Below, piece by piece: positions 11,948-22,804 of a stretch of DNA of 64,000 nt (position 1 is its first letter; each line of letters starts with the position of its first letter). Where the stretch lies: NCBI GenBank assembly GCA_037039685.1, contig JAWNGF010000001.1, forward strand, positions 6,820,001 through 6,884,000. Direction: 5' to 3'. Under the pieces are notes generated by a model. It was not told where the DNA came from and searched no databases. It saw nothing but the letters and a program-made list of their open reading frames with translations. Source of the stretch: Ceratobasidium sp. AG-K (Eukaryota > Basidiomycota > Agaricomycetes > Cantharellales > Ceratobasidiaceae). Both the position numbers and the translations under genes were made by a program.

Positions 11948-13258
11948 CTAGCGCCCACCGACCTTCCACAATTGCTTTTTTTTCGACTTGCGCGTAATAT
12001 GGACAGCACTGCCACTCGCCGAACCACCAAATGCGAGCACGACACTTTCTTCGGTGCCTGCCGCGGCTTGTTTGCGTTGGGCAATCACAGCCTTTGCAAA
12101 GCGGAATCGCACTTGGTCGGAGCCTACACGAGCCCGATCAACGGGTTGAAAACAAGACAGTATCTGGGACTCACTAGCTGGAAAGGCAGTCGACTCAATG
12201 GCCTGTTTGAGGGTGTCGAATGGAAGCTGCGAATAGATCCCCAGGAGTTCATCCCACCCGTTCCCGTCCTCGACCGGAGCAAAAGCTTGAAGCACGTTTG
12301 GCAAAGTCACGATCAGATATCCATAAACCAATTCACGGAATTGGGCGAGATACGGGCCAAAGACCGAAGTCTGCCCCTGGGGGTAGGTGGGAGTGGCGTC
12401 GGGCGGGTAAGGAGGCGGCATTGACTCGACGAAATTAACCCAGTCAACGATTGTGCTCGCGGAGATTGACGCCCTGCAGCACTCGAACGCAATATCTGCC
12501 AGTTCAGGCATGCCTCCCAGCAGACAGGCCGCTGCGACAACGGAACGAGCATTGCTAGGGTTGACGAGCCCGACCTGGTATGGCGAATAAAGATATCCCA
12601 GCGCCACCGCAATCGCCTGCCAAGTTGTGTGAGTCGTGGATTAGACGGCACGGGCGCTGGAGTCATCGCCTCTCACCTCCTCTGTGATATGGGGTTCGTC
12701 TTCCAGCCTAATGTAAATGACGTTGTTCTGGGATGTCGCAAGCTATAGTCCGCCCGATGTCAGATGTCAATCGTGAGATGAGTCGATAACGTTTGACCCT
12801 ACCAGATGAGCCAAGTATGGCGACCGGGAGAGGATCAACGCGTGCAGACGGTATTGCCTATTGTGAACGTGCTGGGGATTTGGCGCAATCGTCAGTGCCA
12901 CAAAGAGATCCGTGTATTTCGACTCACAAGTGAAACATCAGCGTATTGTCCTAGCTGGAAGCCGGTGTGGTAAATATGGGCAGATATTTCTGCATGCCTG
13001 GAACAAAGGGAGTCAACGACACAGCACAAGCGCAGGTCGGTTTACAAACCTCTGGTTGACTTGGTCCGTTGTGAGCTCAGGCGCGGTAAACGGGGCTGGA
13101 GCCCGCGACGCATCCGTGGGCGAGGATGGCGCCGGCGAAGCATAGATATTGCTAGGGCCTGCCTGGTTGGAGATTCCATTGGAACCGTGGCCATTGGCAG
13201 CAGCGTGGGCAACGTCTTGCACTCCGTTCATGGCGAGGTTTTGCAGCGGGGGATTCAA
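11948..13258 (-). CDS. BTB/POZ-domain protein
   Basis: Five exons (13258-13050, 12997-12928, 12871-12803, 12742-12677, 12616-11948) sum to 1083 nt, 360 residues. After a disordered N-terminus of about 70 residues, a BTB/POZ fold is readable: GFQLGQYADVSLHVHNRQYR, LHALILSRSPYLAHL, then the YIRLEDEPHITEEA and ALGYLYSPYQ blocks and NARSVVAAACLLGGMPELAD. Such proteins dimerise and often act as adaptors for Cullin-3 ligases or in transcription; no second domain (Kelch, MATH, zinc finger) is visible to say which. The C-terminus is basic (ITRKSKKKQLWKVGGR). An in-frame ATG at 13231 is an alternative start. Confidence 0.87.
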
Positions 13259-13451
13259 GTGGCTAGCGAGGGCTTTTGGATGGGTCGCCGACCGTGGTCA
13301 AGATTTGTCGGGTGCGGGGGTTGATCACGTAAATGATCACATGATCGCCGCAAGGCATGCATGCATTCAGCCACACTCGAAACGACAAGCAAGAACCAGA
13401 GCTACAGGGATACGAACATACAGAGACAATAAGTTACGCCGAGAAAAAGAG

Positions 13452-14700
13452 CTACTCTTCTACTAGATCATTGTTTTCGGCCTCCATTTCTTGCAATGCT
13501 CGTAATCGCACGCCCTTCCAGACGCCCTTGCGAATAGCGCGCTCGGTGCCAAGGCCCTCTCGGATTTCCTCGAGTCTTTCAGTAAATTCGATCCCATCGT
13601 CCATCAACTCGCGCAAAAACGCCAGGCTCTTTTCAAACGTTTCGACCTGAGTTTCTTGCCCGATGAGCATATTCGATTCGTAAATGGGGGGCAATGGCAC
13701 GGCATGGGGAGTGATGAACCGTCGATGAATAGGAAGCATCAACGCACGCGCCGAAGCCTCTGCGTCTTCCACGTCTCCGTTGGGTTCAGGCTTGGGCTCG
13801 CCCGTTGCAACGCCATTGACTGTCGGCGCCTTGTTGGCCGCAACGAACCGCCGTCGGTCCTCGTCGGCTTCCACGTCCATGGCCCGGAACAATGAGCCCA
13901 AGGCACGTCGCAGTGCGCTTTCGCCCTCGATAAGCTCCGACGCCGTTCGTTCCAACTCGCTGATCGTCGTCGAGTGAAAAGAATGCTGAACCGACGGGTC
14001 GAGCACAAAGGAACTAAAGCTCGAGTGTATCGATATGGGGGACGCATACGGCGCAACCGAGGGTGGTGTGGGCGACCGGCGATGGGCCAGCCGGGGCGAC
14101 GGCGGCTCTGAGCTCTCGGGGGGTGGGAGCAATCGCTTTAGCCGCTTGCGTGCGCGGTCTTCCATCTGCGTGTGACAATCAACAAGACTGGATTAGCCGA
14201 TCTTTGTTGGACGTACCTCCCATTCAGCATGTCCAGGCCCCCAGCTCGAACACTTCCCTTGACGCATCCACCTCGCGCCAGACTGCAGCTTGTTTCCCCA
14301 GTTGCCTCGGGCTCGCTTTCCGAGTATCAAAGGCTCGGGCTCGTTGTCATCGAGGGCTGGATGGGCGAGGGGATAGTACCACTCGTTGCGGTCCCGGGAC
14401 GGTGCGATGCTAAGCCGAAAGCGTAAGCCACCGCAAGTCTGCCAGACACACGACGTACTCTATGTTTTCTATCGTGGGATATGCCTTGAGTGGTCGCGAG
14501 GAAAATTCTGGTTCGTGGCCCCGGGACATTGGGTGGGTCGACATGGGAGGGAGAGTCTGTGGAAGGGGCCCGCTCGGATCGTGCCGATTTATCGACGAGG
14601 CCCGCGAGTGTGCATGAGAGTTGGAAGGATAGTCTGCAGACGGCAATGGCGGGTTGGGCGGCGACTGATTCTGAGGCACACTGTAGCGGTGACGCTCCAT
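13452..14700 (-). CDS. Nuclear coiled-coil protein, possibly RXT2-like (Rpd3L complex subunit)
   Basis: The model starts at 14700 (MERHRYSVPQNQ), with a Pro/Ser-rich N-terminus. It continues through an exon reading EWYYPLAHPALDDNEPEPL and RGNWGNKLQSGARWMRQGK, then GHAEWEMEDRARKRLKRLLP after an intron at about 14213-14166, and ends in a helical, charged region (FLRELMDDGIEFTERLEEIR). The RG-x-GNKL-x-GA-x-G block resembles the N-terminal domain of RXT2, a subunit of the large Rpd3 deacetylase complex, but I hold this loosely. The first intron border (near 14440-14410) is uncertain: a 40-nt intron to 14411 or a longer one to about 14385 both keep frame. The RPD3 gene itself lies at 27.6 kb. Confidence 0.6.
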
Positions 14701-15265
14701 GGTGGTTGTCGTTGGTTCAAGTCTGCTGGGTGGACCCTGAGATGTCCCAACAAAATCTAATCTTATCGGACGACACACATGTGACACACATTTATAAGAT
14801 AGACCACACATTTCATTGCTCCAGAAAAACCGGGTATGATAGAAGAATATACGACAACAATGATTGCAAGAAACCACATCCGGTTGAAACATGACAACAT
14901 CACAGAACGATGTATATATCAGGACTGGGTCCCGAGAGAACAGCGAAGGTACAAACACGAAAACACAGCGAAAATATAATAGTGAATACGGTAACCGAAA
15001 AACCAAAGCAGAGAGGGGCTACATGTCGCTAGGACGGCCAAATCGAATGTCCGAGGTCTTGAAAGACGAGGGGGTCGTGGCGAATGAAAATAGTAAAGGA
15101 CAGAATGTTTTGATTTTGAATTTGCCGAGACCAAACGAGTGAGAATTAGGGCACAGGGCCATGTGGAATAATGTATTGAGTGTCGTTTGAGCGTACCGCA
15201 GCGTCGTTTGCAGAATAGTTGTTTCAGTAGACGTTAAATTTCGTTTCAAGAGAATGGTGAGGTGC
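14701..15265. other. Intergenic region between two minus-strand genes
   Basis: This holds the 3' region of the BTG/Tob gene and the promoter region of the RXT2-like gene. A/T-rich and T-rich stretches are present on the minus strand. An upstream open frame continues in phase with the start at 14700, but its composition is unlike a protein. No gene is called. Confidence 0.4.
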
Positions 15266-16249
15266 CTAGGCGCGAGCCGGGCGGCTGCGACGACCTCCGC
15301 GGGCCTTGGGCTTGAATCCGCCGGCGGGGACACCGAGCATGACAGCACCGCCGAGCACGCCGACCTTGCCGGACTCGTAGATGGTGACGTCCTTGCGGTT
15401 AGTGTCAATGTAGAACGCATCGAGGCCGTGATCCGAGTCCGAGGGGGACGGGGGAACGGTGAGGGCCGGAGAAGCCAAGGGGCCATCGTGGTCCTGGATT
15501 GCCAACGTGCGAAGCACCACCTCGAGGTCGACATCCGACTCGGTGCCGTCATCAGAGTAGGTCGAGGGTGCGGTCGATCCGGTGGTCATCGAGAGCATCG
15601 AGTCAACCGACTTGGTCGACGAGCGCGACGAGGTGCGTGAATGCGTGTTGAGGCGGGGCACGACGCGGGCAATCGGCGAGGGGGTGCGGGTGAGCGCCGC
15701 CTTTTCCGCAGGGGGCGGGGGCGGGAACTGGTCGAGCAGCCACGGAGTAATGGGCGAGGGTGGCGGCGGCGAAAACGGCCTGAATGCCCCATCGTAAATC
15801 GTAAACTCGGACTTGATTGGGGCCGGCACCCCCCGGGCCAGGCGGCCCTTGGCACCAACAGCCTCAAACAGCAGTTTTGCACCGAGCGGGCCACACACCT
15901 CGACCTTGCCGGGGTCGACACGCAGCTCGATTTCCTCGTTTTGGCCGATCTCGCCATAGCTCCGGATGAGTGCCGGGCCCCAACAGCCCCACAAAAGGCC
16001 CACATCCTCGCAGGCAGCCTTGATGACACGTGGTGGGCAGCGGGCAGAGATGAACAGCGCCCGCGACAGAGAGCCCTTGCATGGCTTCAAGACATCCCAC
16101 GTGGGCTGGTAGCGGGCAGCGAGATGCACCATGAGGCGGATGTGCAACGCATCGATAATGCGGTGCTCGACGTGGCCGGCAACGAGGGGGCTCAGCAGAA
16201 ATGCAATGGCGTGATTGAGAGCGGTAGTAAGCTGCATAGAAGAGGACAT
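15266..16249 (-). CDS. BTG/Tob-type anti-proliferative protein
   Basis: Single-exon gene of 327 residues, rare here because most neighbours are split. The N-terminal half matches the BTG domain. It opens with a helical start (LNHAIAFLLSPLV), then HLAARYQPTWDVLKPCKGSL and LSRALFISARCPPRVIKAAC, where the family has the box around W-x-P-x-K-P-x-K-G, and ends with EEIELRVDPGKVEVCG, matching the family's WVDPGEV box. In animals BTG/Tob proteins bind the CAF1 deadenylase of the CCR4-NOT complex and slow cell growth. The C-terminal half is Pro/Ser/Thr-rich with SP sites and ends in a basic GGRRSRPARA tail, so it is probably disordered. Its partner and role in fungi are inferred. Confidence 0.85.
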   Translation of the reverse strand: MSSSMQLTTALNHAIAFLLSPLVAGHVEHRIIDALHIRLMVHLAARYQPTWDVLKPCKGSLSRALFISARCPPRVIKAACEDVGLLWGCWGPALIRSYGEIGQNEEIELRVDPGKVEVCGPLGAKLLFEAVGAKGRLARGVPAPIKSEFTIYDGAFRPFSPPPPSPITPWLLDQFPPPPPAEKAALTRTPSPIARVVPRLNTHSRTSSRSSTKSVDSMLSMTTGSTAPSTYSDDGTESDVDLEVVLRTLAIQDHDGPLASPALTVPPSPSDSDHGLDAFYIDTNRKDVTIYESGKVGVLGGAVMLGVPAGGFKPKARGGRRSRPARA

Positions 16250-17688
16250 GATAATAGAGGGTGGTTGGCTGAGGCGAGGGAGGGGTGGACGAAGGCCGCA
16301 GGATTTGAATGTCAGCGATCGATACTTGTGGCTGCAGATTGGCGCGAGGCGCTAGTGGCGCTGCCCTCAGGGGTGACTCACGTTTGTTGTTTGGACGATA
16401 AACTCAAGGCTGTGAACACCGCAGCGAATGCGTCGTGCGTCGGCAGTGGCTGTGTCTGGGCGGGAGAGCGGAGGCCGAGAGTCAAAGAGGCAATGTCGAG
16501 CTGCAAGGAACAGAGCGATGAGTACGCGTACTTAAGGGGCCGCGGAAGTAAATGCGGTGCAACTCACTGGGAAATCAATCTGGCAATCGCGAGGTGGTTC
16601 GTAACAGGAGGTTTACAGATGGCCAAGACGACAGGAGGAGGGGGGTCGAGGGCGGAAGCAAGCGCAACGAGATCAGTGATGGGAAACAGGAACGTGCCGA
16701 TGCGCGACATACCAAACTGGGACTTGCCGAACTGGAAATTACAGACGAAAGCGATAAATACAAACAGAGAGCTGCGGGATCTCAGAAGTGGGTTGCGAGT
16801 GTCGTCAAGAGACTGAAGGTCTAGCCGTCAGAGGATGCGGATCCACCACCCCACACCGAGCACCTTAAGTACTTTGAACGCGCGATCGCCCCGTGCCTAG
16901 GGGAATCGGCTGGGCAAAGGAGTGCTGACCGGCCGTTGTCTAATGGTTCCATCATGAGTGTTCCGACCCGCACAAGAAGAACGCTTCAATTGTCATTTTA
17001 CACATGGACAATGGAGCTTTTCAAAAAGCATAGATGCGCCCAGCGCTATGTTTGTTTGCTCAGCTGAAAGGTGCCCTGTTTGGCCAACATTTGTCCGCTA
17101 GCGTTCGTCGGTTCCTTTGTTGGCTGTGATAGCAACCAACATTAACTATACGTTATCCTGACAGGTTGATGATATCTCTATAGGCCATTTCCTTAGTGGG
17201 GAATCCGCTTCCTTAGAGTTTACACGCCCTATTGACTTCAGGTTCTCATCGGCAAATGGCACGTTCCAGACATCGCTTTGTGCAAATCAACAGTTTAGCA
17301 AAGCATCGAACCATCCACTTGCCAATCACATTTGGCGCATGGCCGATTGAAGCGGAACTGAAACTGGATGTATGCACGTAGAATGCCTCATGTAGCCGGC
17401 CTGGTCTGATGGTAGGCAAGACGTGTGTAGGCAAGCAACACGACGCAATCCATGTGCGCACAATTATGATTAGGGGCAAGTGGCAAACCGCGCCGGGGTA
17501 CAACTGCCCTCGAAAGTTCTATGATCCGCTCCACTGCGGACATCTCTCACGTCAGAACAACCTTGTAGCATTGAAGGTTGCTTTCAACCATTGGTGTGAA
17601 CGCAAGTAAATGGAGAGAAACTACAAAGTGCAAATGATAAACGACAACAATGAGGATGTCTGGCTCAGAGTGACAATCAAAAACGATC
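16250..17688. other. Gene-free region upstream of BTG/Tob and downstream of RPS27
   Basis: About 1.4 kb with no protein-like frame, tRNA or recognisable repeat. The part nearest 16250 must carry the BTG/Tob promoter and leader. The unusual length suggests a complex promoter or an unrecognised non-coding transcript, but nothing in the sequence proves either. Confidence 0.4.
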
Positions 17689-18134
17689 TTATGCCTTTCG
17701 GCGGAAAGAGCATCCTAATATGGTAATTGTCAGTCCGGGTTCTGTTCGGGTACAAAAATTCGCGCATACCCTCAGTCAGTCTCGCCTTGCCACCAGTGGG
17801 CTGGCATAATACGGTGGCGCATGAGCTGCACATGACAACAGTCTGGGCGTGAGAGAAGACAGTGGTGATAGCAAAGCATCCTGTATTGCCGAGATGAGAT
17901 CAGAATTAAATCCTAATGGATTCGCCACAACCAAGACTGACCAGGGCATTTCACGTCCATAAAGTAAGAGTTGGGAGATTGTACAAGTCGCTTGAGCTTG
18001 TGCTGCTTCTTCTCGTGCTCGAACGAGGGGTTAAGGAGATCAACTGCGAGAGTCTGCGAGGATGAGCAAACTGGTCGCGTGGAAGGTTATGCTACAGATT
18101 CGTAGCATAAGTCGGTCACAAAGACACTTACCAT
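17689..18134 (-). CDS. RPS27: 40S ribosomal protein S27 (eS27)
   Basis: Structural component of the small ribosomal subunit. Four exons (18134-18132, 18053-17942, 17880-17770, 17714-17689) sum to 252 nt, 83 residues, the usual length for eS27. The first exon is only the ATG; the intron follows at once and the second exon resumes with [19 protein letters not shown]. The C4 zinc ribbon is complete: KCPGCFAITT and [14 protein letters not shown], followed by [16 protein letters not shown]. The last coding exon has 26 nt. It is head-to-head with the biotin synthase gene. Confidence 0.95.
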
Positions 18135-18576
18135 AGCTTTTTAGTTCGTGTGTGGCGTTGGTTAACTTTTGTGTTAGTAGAAAGAGCGGCAAGCAAAGCC
18201 TAGGCAGCGGCGATGGTCACGGTGAGATCCACAAATTCTGTTGATGGTGGTCCGTGCACCTGGTTGTGTAGGGCCGGTCGCCTGATTTGTCCAGGGTCGA
18301 GCATCGCCCCACGTGATCGAAGAGATCACAAGTTCCAAATCGGTAATAACCGGTATCGCGTGGAGATCTATTGGCCAATCGATGGTGCTCTCTATCAACT
18401 TGGCAGCTGCATGGGTGCTTGTCTAATACGAACCGCCCAGCATACACCCGTCTGGTTGGAACACCGGCGCGCACTCTCACGCAGTCAACGAACGCTATAT
18501 AGCTACATTCCCTTGATTCGTGCCCTATAAGTCTCTGCTCAAGCACGTCTCAACTCGATCCACGATCACGAGTAAC
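18135..18576. promoter_or_regulatory. Divergent promoter region, RPS27 and biotin synthase
   Basis: 442 bp separate two divergent start codons. A TATA-like tatatag lies at 18496-18502, about 75 bp before the biotin synthase ATG. I see no clear TATA box on the RPS27 side, as is usual for ribosomal protein genes. Whether the two genes share control is not visible. Confidence 0.45.
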
Positions 18577-20082
18577 ATGCTTTCCACATTTGCTCGAGCG
18601 TCAACTCGCTCTTTGGCTACTCGCAGACTCGTTCGGGCTCATGCGACTGCGATCGCGCACGACATCTCAGCTCCGTCTCAGTCTCCGATTGAAGACAGCG
18701 GTCTAGTACGCACGTCCTGGACGAAGGACGAAATCCGAGAGATTTACCACAGTCCGCTTTTGAATCTCGTGTTTCGCGCCGCGGCTGTCCATAGAAAGCA
18801 CTTTGACCCAAGCAAAGTCCAACTCTGCACCCTCATGAACATCAAGAGTTAGTCCCACACCAAATCTGTCCGAATTATGCTCATCTATCTCCGCCTTGAT
18901 TAGCTGGGGGGTGCACCGAAGATTGTTCCTACTGCTCTCAATCCTCGCGATATTCAACCCCGACAAGCGCTTCAAGGCTACTCCAAAACGAGCCTGTGAT
19001 TCAAGCAGCCCGCAAAGCCAAGGAAAATGGAAGTACACGATTCTGTATGGGTGCTGCATGGAGGGATTTGCAAGGTCGCAAGTCCGGCTTCAACCGTATC
19101 TTGGAGATGGTAGCCGAAATTCGGTACGTGTGGATTGCGCTCGGCGTACGTACATGGTTAAATTAATTAATTTAACTAAAGTGGGATGGGCATGGAGGTC
19201 TGTACAACTCTGGGAATGTTGTCTCCCGAGCAAGCACGACAACTTAAACAAGCTGGGTTGACGGCCTATAACCACAATCTTGACACATCGCGCGAATTTT
19301 ACCCCAAGGTTTGCTCCGCCCCAAAGTCCAGTTTTGGCACAAATTGAAGGCGTTAAACTCTAGGTAATAACAACACGAAGCTATGATGAACGTTTGGCGA
19401 CAATCGAAGCTGTCCAAGACGCGGGGATCAATGTTTGTTCAGGAGGGATCCTTGGACTTGGAGAGACAGACGACGATCGCATTGGATTGATATGGGAGGT
19501 CGCAAAGTAGGTCTAGGGTTGAGGATCTTTTGAGACTGCGAAAGTAAACAAGTGACCGGTTGTTTCACAGCATGCGGTCACATCCCGAATCTTTCCCTGT
19601 CAATGCACTAGTTCCCATACCTGGTACTCCGCTCGAGAGGAACGGGATAATTCCGCATAGAACCATACTTAGGACAATCGCCACTGCGCGAATAGCCCTC
19701 CCTTCGACTATCATTCGACTCTCAGCGGGGCGAGACAAGTTCTCAGAGGCGGAGCAAGCAATGTGCTTTATGGCCGGCGCCAATGCTGTATTCACTGGCG
19801 AGAAGATGCTGACCACGCCATGTACGTGCTAGATTATTCACTCGGCTCCAGTATGCTAACAATGTTTGACGGTATCTAGGCGCTTCCTGGGACGATGTGA
19901 GTTAGTTTTGCATAACACATAGTCGGTTAAATTCATTCCATTTATAGGACAAGGACATGTTCGGTCGTTGGGGCCTGGAAGGGATGAGGAGCTTTGAACA
20001 GGCGGCGGTTCGTGAAAAAGAATTGCCTCGTTATCCCGAAAGCTCTTTGCATTCATCAGCAGCCCAAGTTGAGGCAAAATGA
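18577..20082 (+). CDS. BIO2: Biotin synthase, mitochondrial
   Basis: Radical-SAM enzyme that inserts sulfur into dethiobiotin to make biotin. The N-terminus [20 protein letters not shown] is a typical mitochondrial presequence. The radical-SAM cluster motif CxxxCxxC reads CTEDCSYC, directly after the first intron, and the typical NIKTGGC context is created by splicing. Further family blocks are [61 protein letters not shown] and [15 protein letters not shown]. Introns are short GT-AG and all joins keep frame. The end reads [14 protein letters not shown]. It implies the fungus can complete biotin synthesis, at least the last step. Confidence 0.95.
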
Positions 20083-20299
20083 CTCAGATACGTGGATTAA
20101 CATAGGGGGAATCAATGATTTTTGCCATGCACCAGATCGTCGAAAGAGGCCGCAATTTCAACTCCGAGAGACGCTCTCCTGTCCTAATGGAAAGGAGACG
20201 AAGTATAAGCCTATATATGCGTGCTTTGAACCAATCCCCCATACTCCCCCATACTCGTTCGTTTTGCACCCGCTTCCATGTCAAATTTGCCCTCTGCAG

Positions 20300-21689
20300 A
20301 TAGGCAAGCACGAGCTGGTGTCGTCTACACATGCTGATATCATAATCCCACTGCTTCGTAGATACGTTTCGTTGTAAGTCTCCCAAGCGCACGACCCCGT
20401 AGTGAATCGCTAAAGATGTTATACCCTCCCCCGTCAGGTGTTGCCTAGACGTCGGAGCAGGGGCGGGAGGTAAGAGCGGACTCCATAATGTGCTCGAACA
20501 CTGCCGGAAGACTCAACATACTGACACATACGTTCGCCAACCAGGATCTGTTCGAATGGTAAAGCAGAGTTCTCCTCATCCATTATATACCCACGCTGAG
20601 TCCTTTGTGCTGGTAGCTAGCTCGAGTGACCATAGTGGTAGCATCTACGCTTTATTGTTTGAGATAGTGCATTCTTTTACATTATTTGCTCGTGCAGGAT
20701 TTTCGCGGTAATACGATTTTCGACTCGTTTGTACAGCCCACTGAGCCAGTAGTAATGTGAGACAGAACCTCCTGCCGCCCGACTCAAGTACTAAGCCTGA
20801 ATTTCCAGCTACAAGCCACAGATGGGAATCGAAGAATGGCATATAAGTAAGTACACGCTTGTTCAGAGTCCTACCCTTGGATCTAGACTTTGCTCCACCG
20901 CCCCTTCTTCCGCTCCCAAGCTCTACTAAACCCAACCCGATATTTATTAGGTCCACAGAACCCAGAATCGCTGCCCTTCGATGTCGTTCAGGCAATGGTG
21001 AATGAAATACTCAACGATCGCATCATCATTGGGCATAGCCTGTGGACTGACCTAGCGGTAAGGCAGCGTTGGATGCTTATTCCAAGTGAATCTGACTCGC
21101 TTTAACCATATAGATCTTGGGCATAAGGTAACTCATATGTATATGCGAAGCTGTCGTGGCACGATTTAAAGCGCATCGTCCAGGCATTGCGCAAAGGATA
21201 CCCGGGACCTCGCTCTGTATATACCGTTCAGAGAAGCCATGAAGCAGCAGAATCAGGTATACACGTCCCATACATCTTTTTTCGACTTTACACTTAATTT
21301 GAATATCGCAAAATTAGATAATAGGAATGCCAACCTTAGGTGAGTCGATATTATCCTGGACCACACTCTCTCACTAAGGTATGGCTTGCAGTGTTGGCTT
21401 TCATGAACAGGAACGCTCAGTGTGGATATACCAACTCGGTATGTACTAATCAGCAATCTCATACTTGATCTACCTGACCGCAATTATGGTGCTCCACCTT
21501 GCTCCAGCTTGAAAACTCCCGTGCGTGCTTGGACCTTTTCCGTTGCGTCCAAGAGAGTGTAAGTTTACCGATTAGCTATACGTTCCCTTTGCGCTCATGG
21601 GACCCATATAGTGGGAGAATTTCGTATCTACCATTGAAGACTGGCCCTGTCTGCTACCCCCTCCCCAATACGCTCAGTACTATTACTGA
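20300..21689 (+). CDS. REX4-like RNA exonuclease (RNase H fold) with degraded active site, 5' end unresolved
   Basis: Pieces on the plus strand join through GT-AG introns into an exonuclease-like protein: LLRRYVSL/CCLDVGAGAGG/SVRM, DFRGNTIFDSFVQPTEPVV, IYKPQMGIEEWHI/S, PQNPESLPFDVVQAMVNEIL, DRIIIGHSLWTDLA, LGIRHCAKDTRDLALYIPFR, GMPTLVLAFMNRNAQCGYTN, LENSRACLDLFRCVQES and a WENFVSTIEDW end (stop 21687-21689). The order follows REX4-type DEDDh exonucleases. The key residues look lost: the first D is followed by G-A-G instead of x-E, and the final H and D of the H-x4-D motif read T and N. The start is not found; 20300 follows an acceptor. It could be a pseudoenzyme family or a decaying gene. Confidence 0.6.
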
Positions 21690-22014
21690 AATCGGCCGAA
21701 GACCCGCCAATGATGGAGGCGCCCAATCCCACTCACTTCTAGGGTTGTATCTGTCGTAGAACGTAATATATCACGCGCGGGCACACACATCATGATCTGA
21801 ACCTTTGAATTCCTCCATCGCCGAGTCGGTTGTGCATGATAGCTTCCTGATCGCCGGTTGATTTTTTTTCTTGAGGGATAATGAATGCGGCGGCGCTTAT
21901 GGACGGTAACAACAATGATGTGATGACGTCGTAGACAAGGTGTTTCAAAGTTGCGTACCTCGGTCAACCAACGTCATTCGCAGTCCCCGCTTCTGGCATA
22001 CACGCACAAAACCC
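21690..22014. other. Intergenic region
   Basis: This lies between the REX4-like gene and the unknown gene that starts at 22015. It contains an 8-nt T run. Nothing else is recognised. Confidence 0.4.
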
Positions 22015-22804
22015 ATGGCATCATCAATGGAAGTTCCTAATGCTATTACTAACCTAGCCGACGTATGCGAGTTCAAAGATGTCTTTATTCAAAAGATTTC
22101 CCAGGAAGCTCGCATAGAGAGGCAGCACGCTTGGGCTATAAATAACACAATGTCCGTCCTTGAACAACTTTTATTGTTACTATTTCTAATGTGAAGCACT
22201 CTTGTTGACTTGCTTGTCCTAGCCAAACCCTTGTCTTGGGTTCATCACCAAGCGAGCGGCCGCGCTTTGCCACTCAAGCTCTTACATTGGTTCCTTCCGC
22301 AGGGCCACCCCCCGATCACGATGCGTTGAAACAGACATACGACCTCGCATGCGCGGCAAATATACATGCTACGAGTCAACTGGTGGGAAGTCTACTTGTC
22401 GGCCCGGGAAGCGAGAGCGACGAGTACGCAGATGTGGGATTCTGGTGTGGGGAGATCGATGAGACCAACAAGGAAAGATCTATATTACGTTTGCTTTCGC
22501 TGGGCGCGTGGGCTGAGGAGGGTACTGTGAGTTTCGCTCATGAACAGGCTCGCTTCTAGGTGGCCGAGTGTTATTGACTAGCCGCTCTTCTGTTATTCAG
22601 ATGACGAAGCTGGATCAAGCGCCATTGACCGCATTGCGCAAGTCAGAAATGTGGGAGTTGTGTGCGGCCCTACGAGATCTCGTCGAGTTCCGAGTCGGGC
22701 GGTCCGATTCCGACAGCCGTGTGATCCATATTATGGCCGGCAAAGTGTCGGGAGGTTGGTGCGGACTGATAGGGGTTGGCATATGGTCGGATATTGAGGA
22801 ATAA
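22015..22804 (+). CDS. Unknown protein, three exons
   Basis: I do not recognise this gene. The model starts at 22015 (MASSMEVPNAITNLADVCEF), splices at about 22151-22222 into a continuation ending QTLVLGSSPSERPRFATQA, and splices again after GAWAEEGT (about 22529-22600) into MTKLDQAPLTALRKSEMWEL, ending IGVGIWSDIEE. Both joins keep frame and use GT-AG borders. The protein would be soluble, mildly acidic, with no signal peptide, no membrane segment and no repeat. The block PPPDHDALKQTYDLACAANI looks helical. Consistent splicing over three exons is the main support. Confidence 0.55.

Noticed and set aside
11544..11969. Minus-strand open frame of 141 codons between the DUF6593 and BTB genes
   Set aside because: No recognisable protein features, and it overlaps the end of the BTB coding region in another frame.
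15641..16816. Plus-strand open frame of 391 codons opposite the BTG/Tob gene
   Set aside because: It is the antisense of a GC-rich coding exon; composition is unnatural and the minus-strand product has clear BTG boxes.
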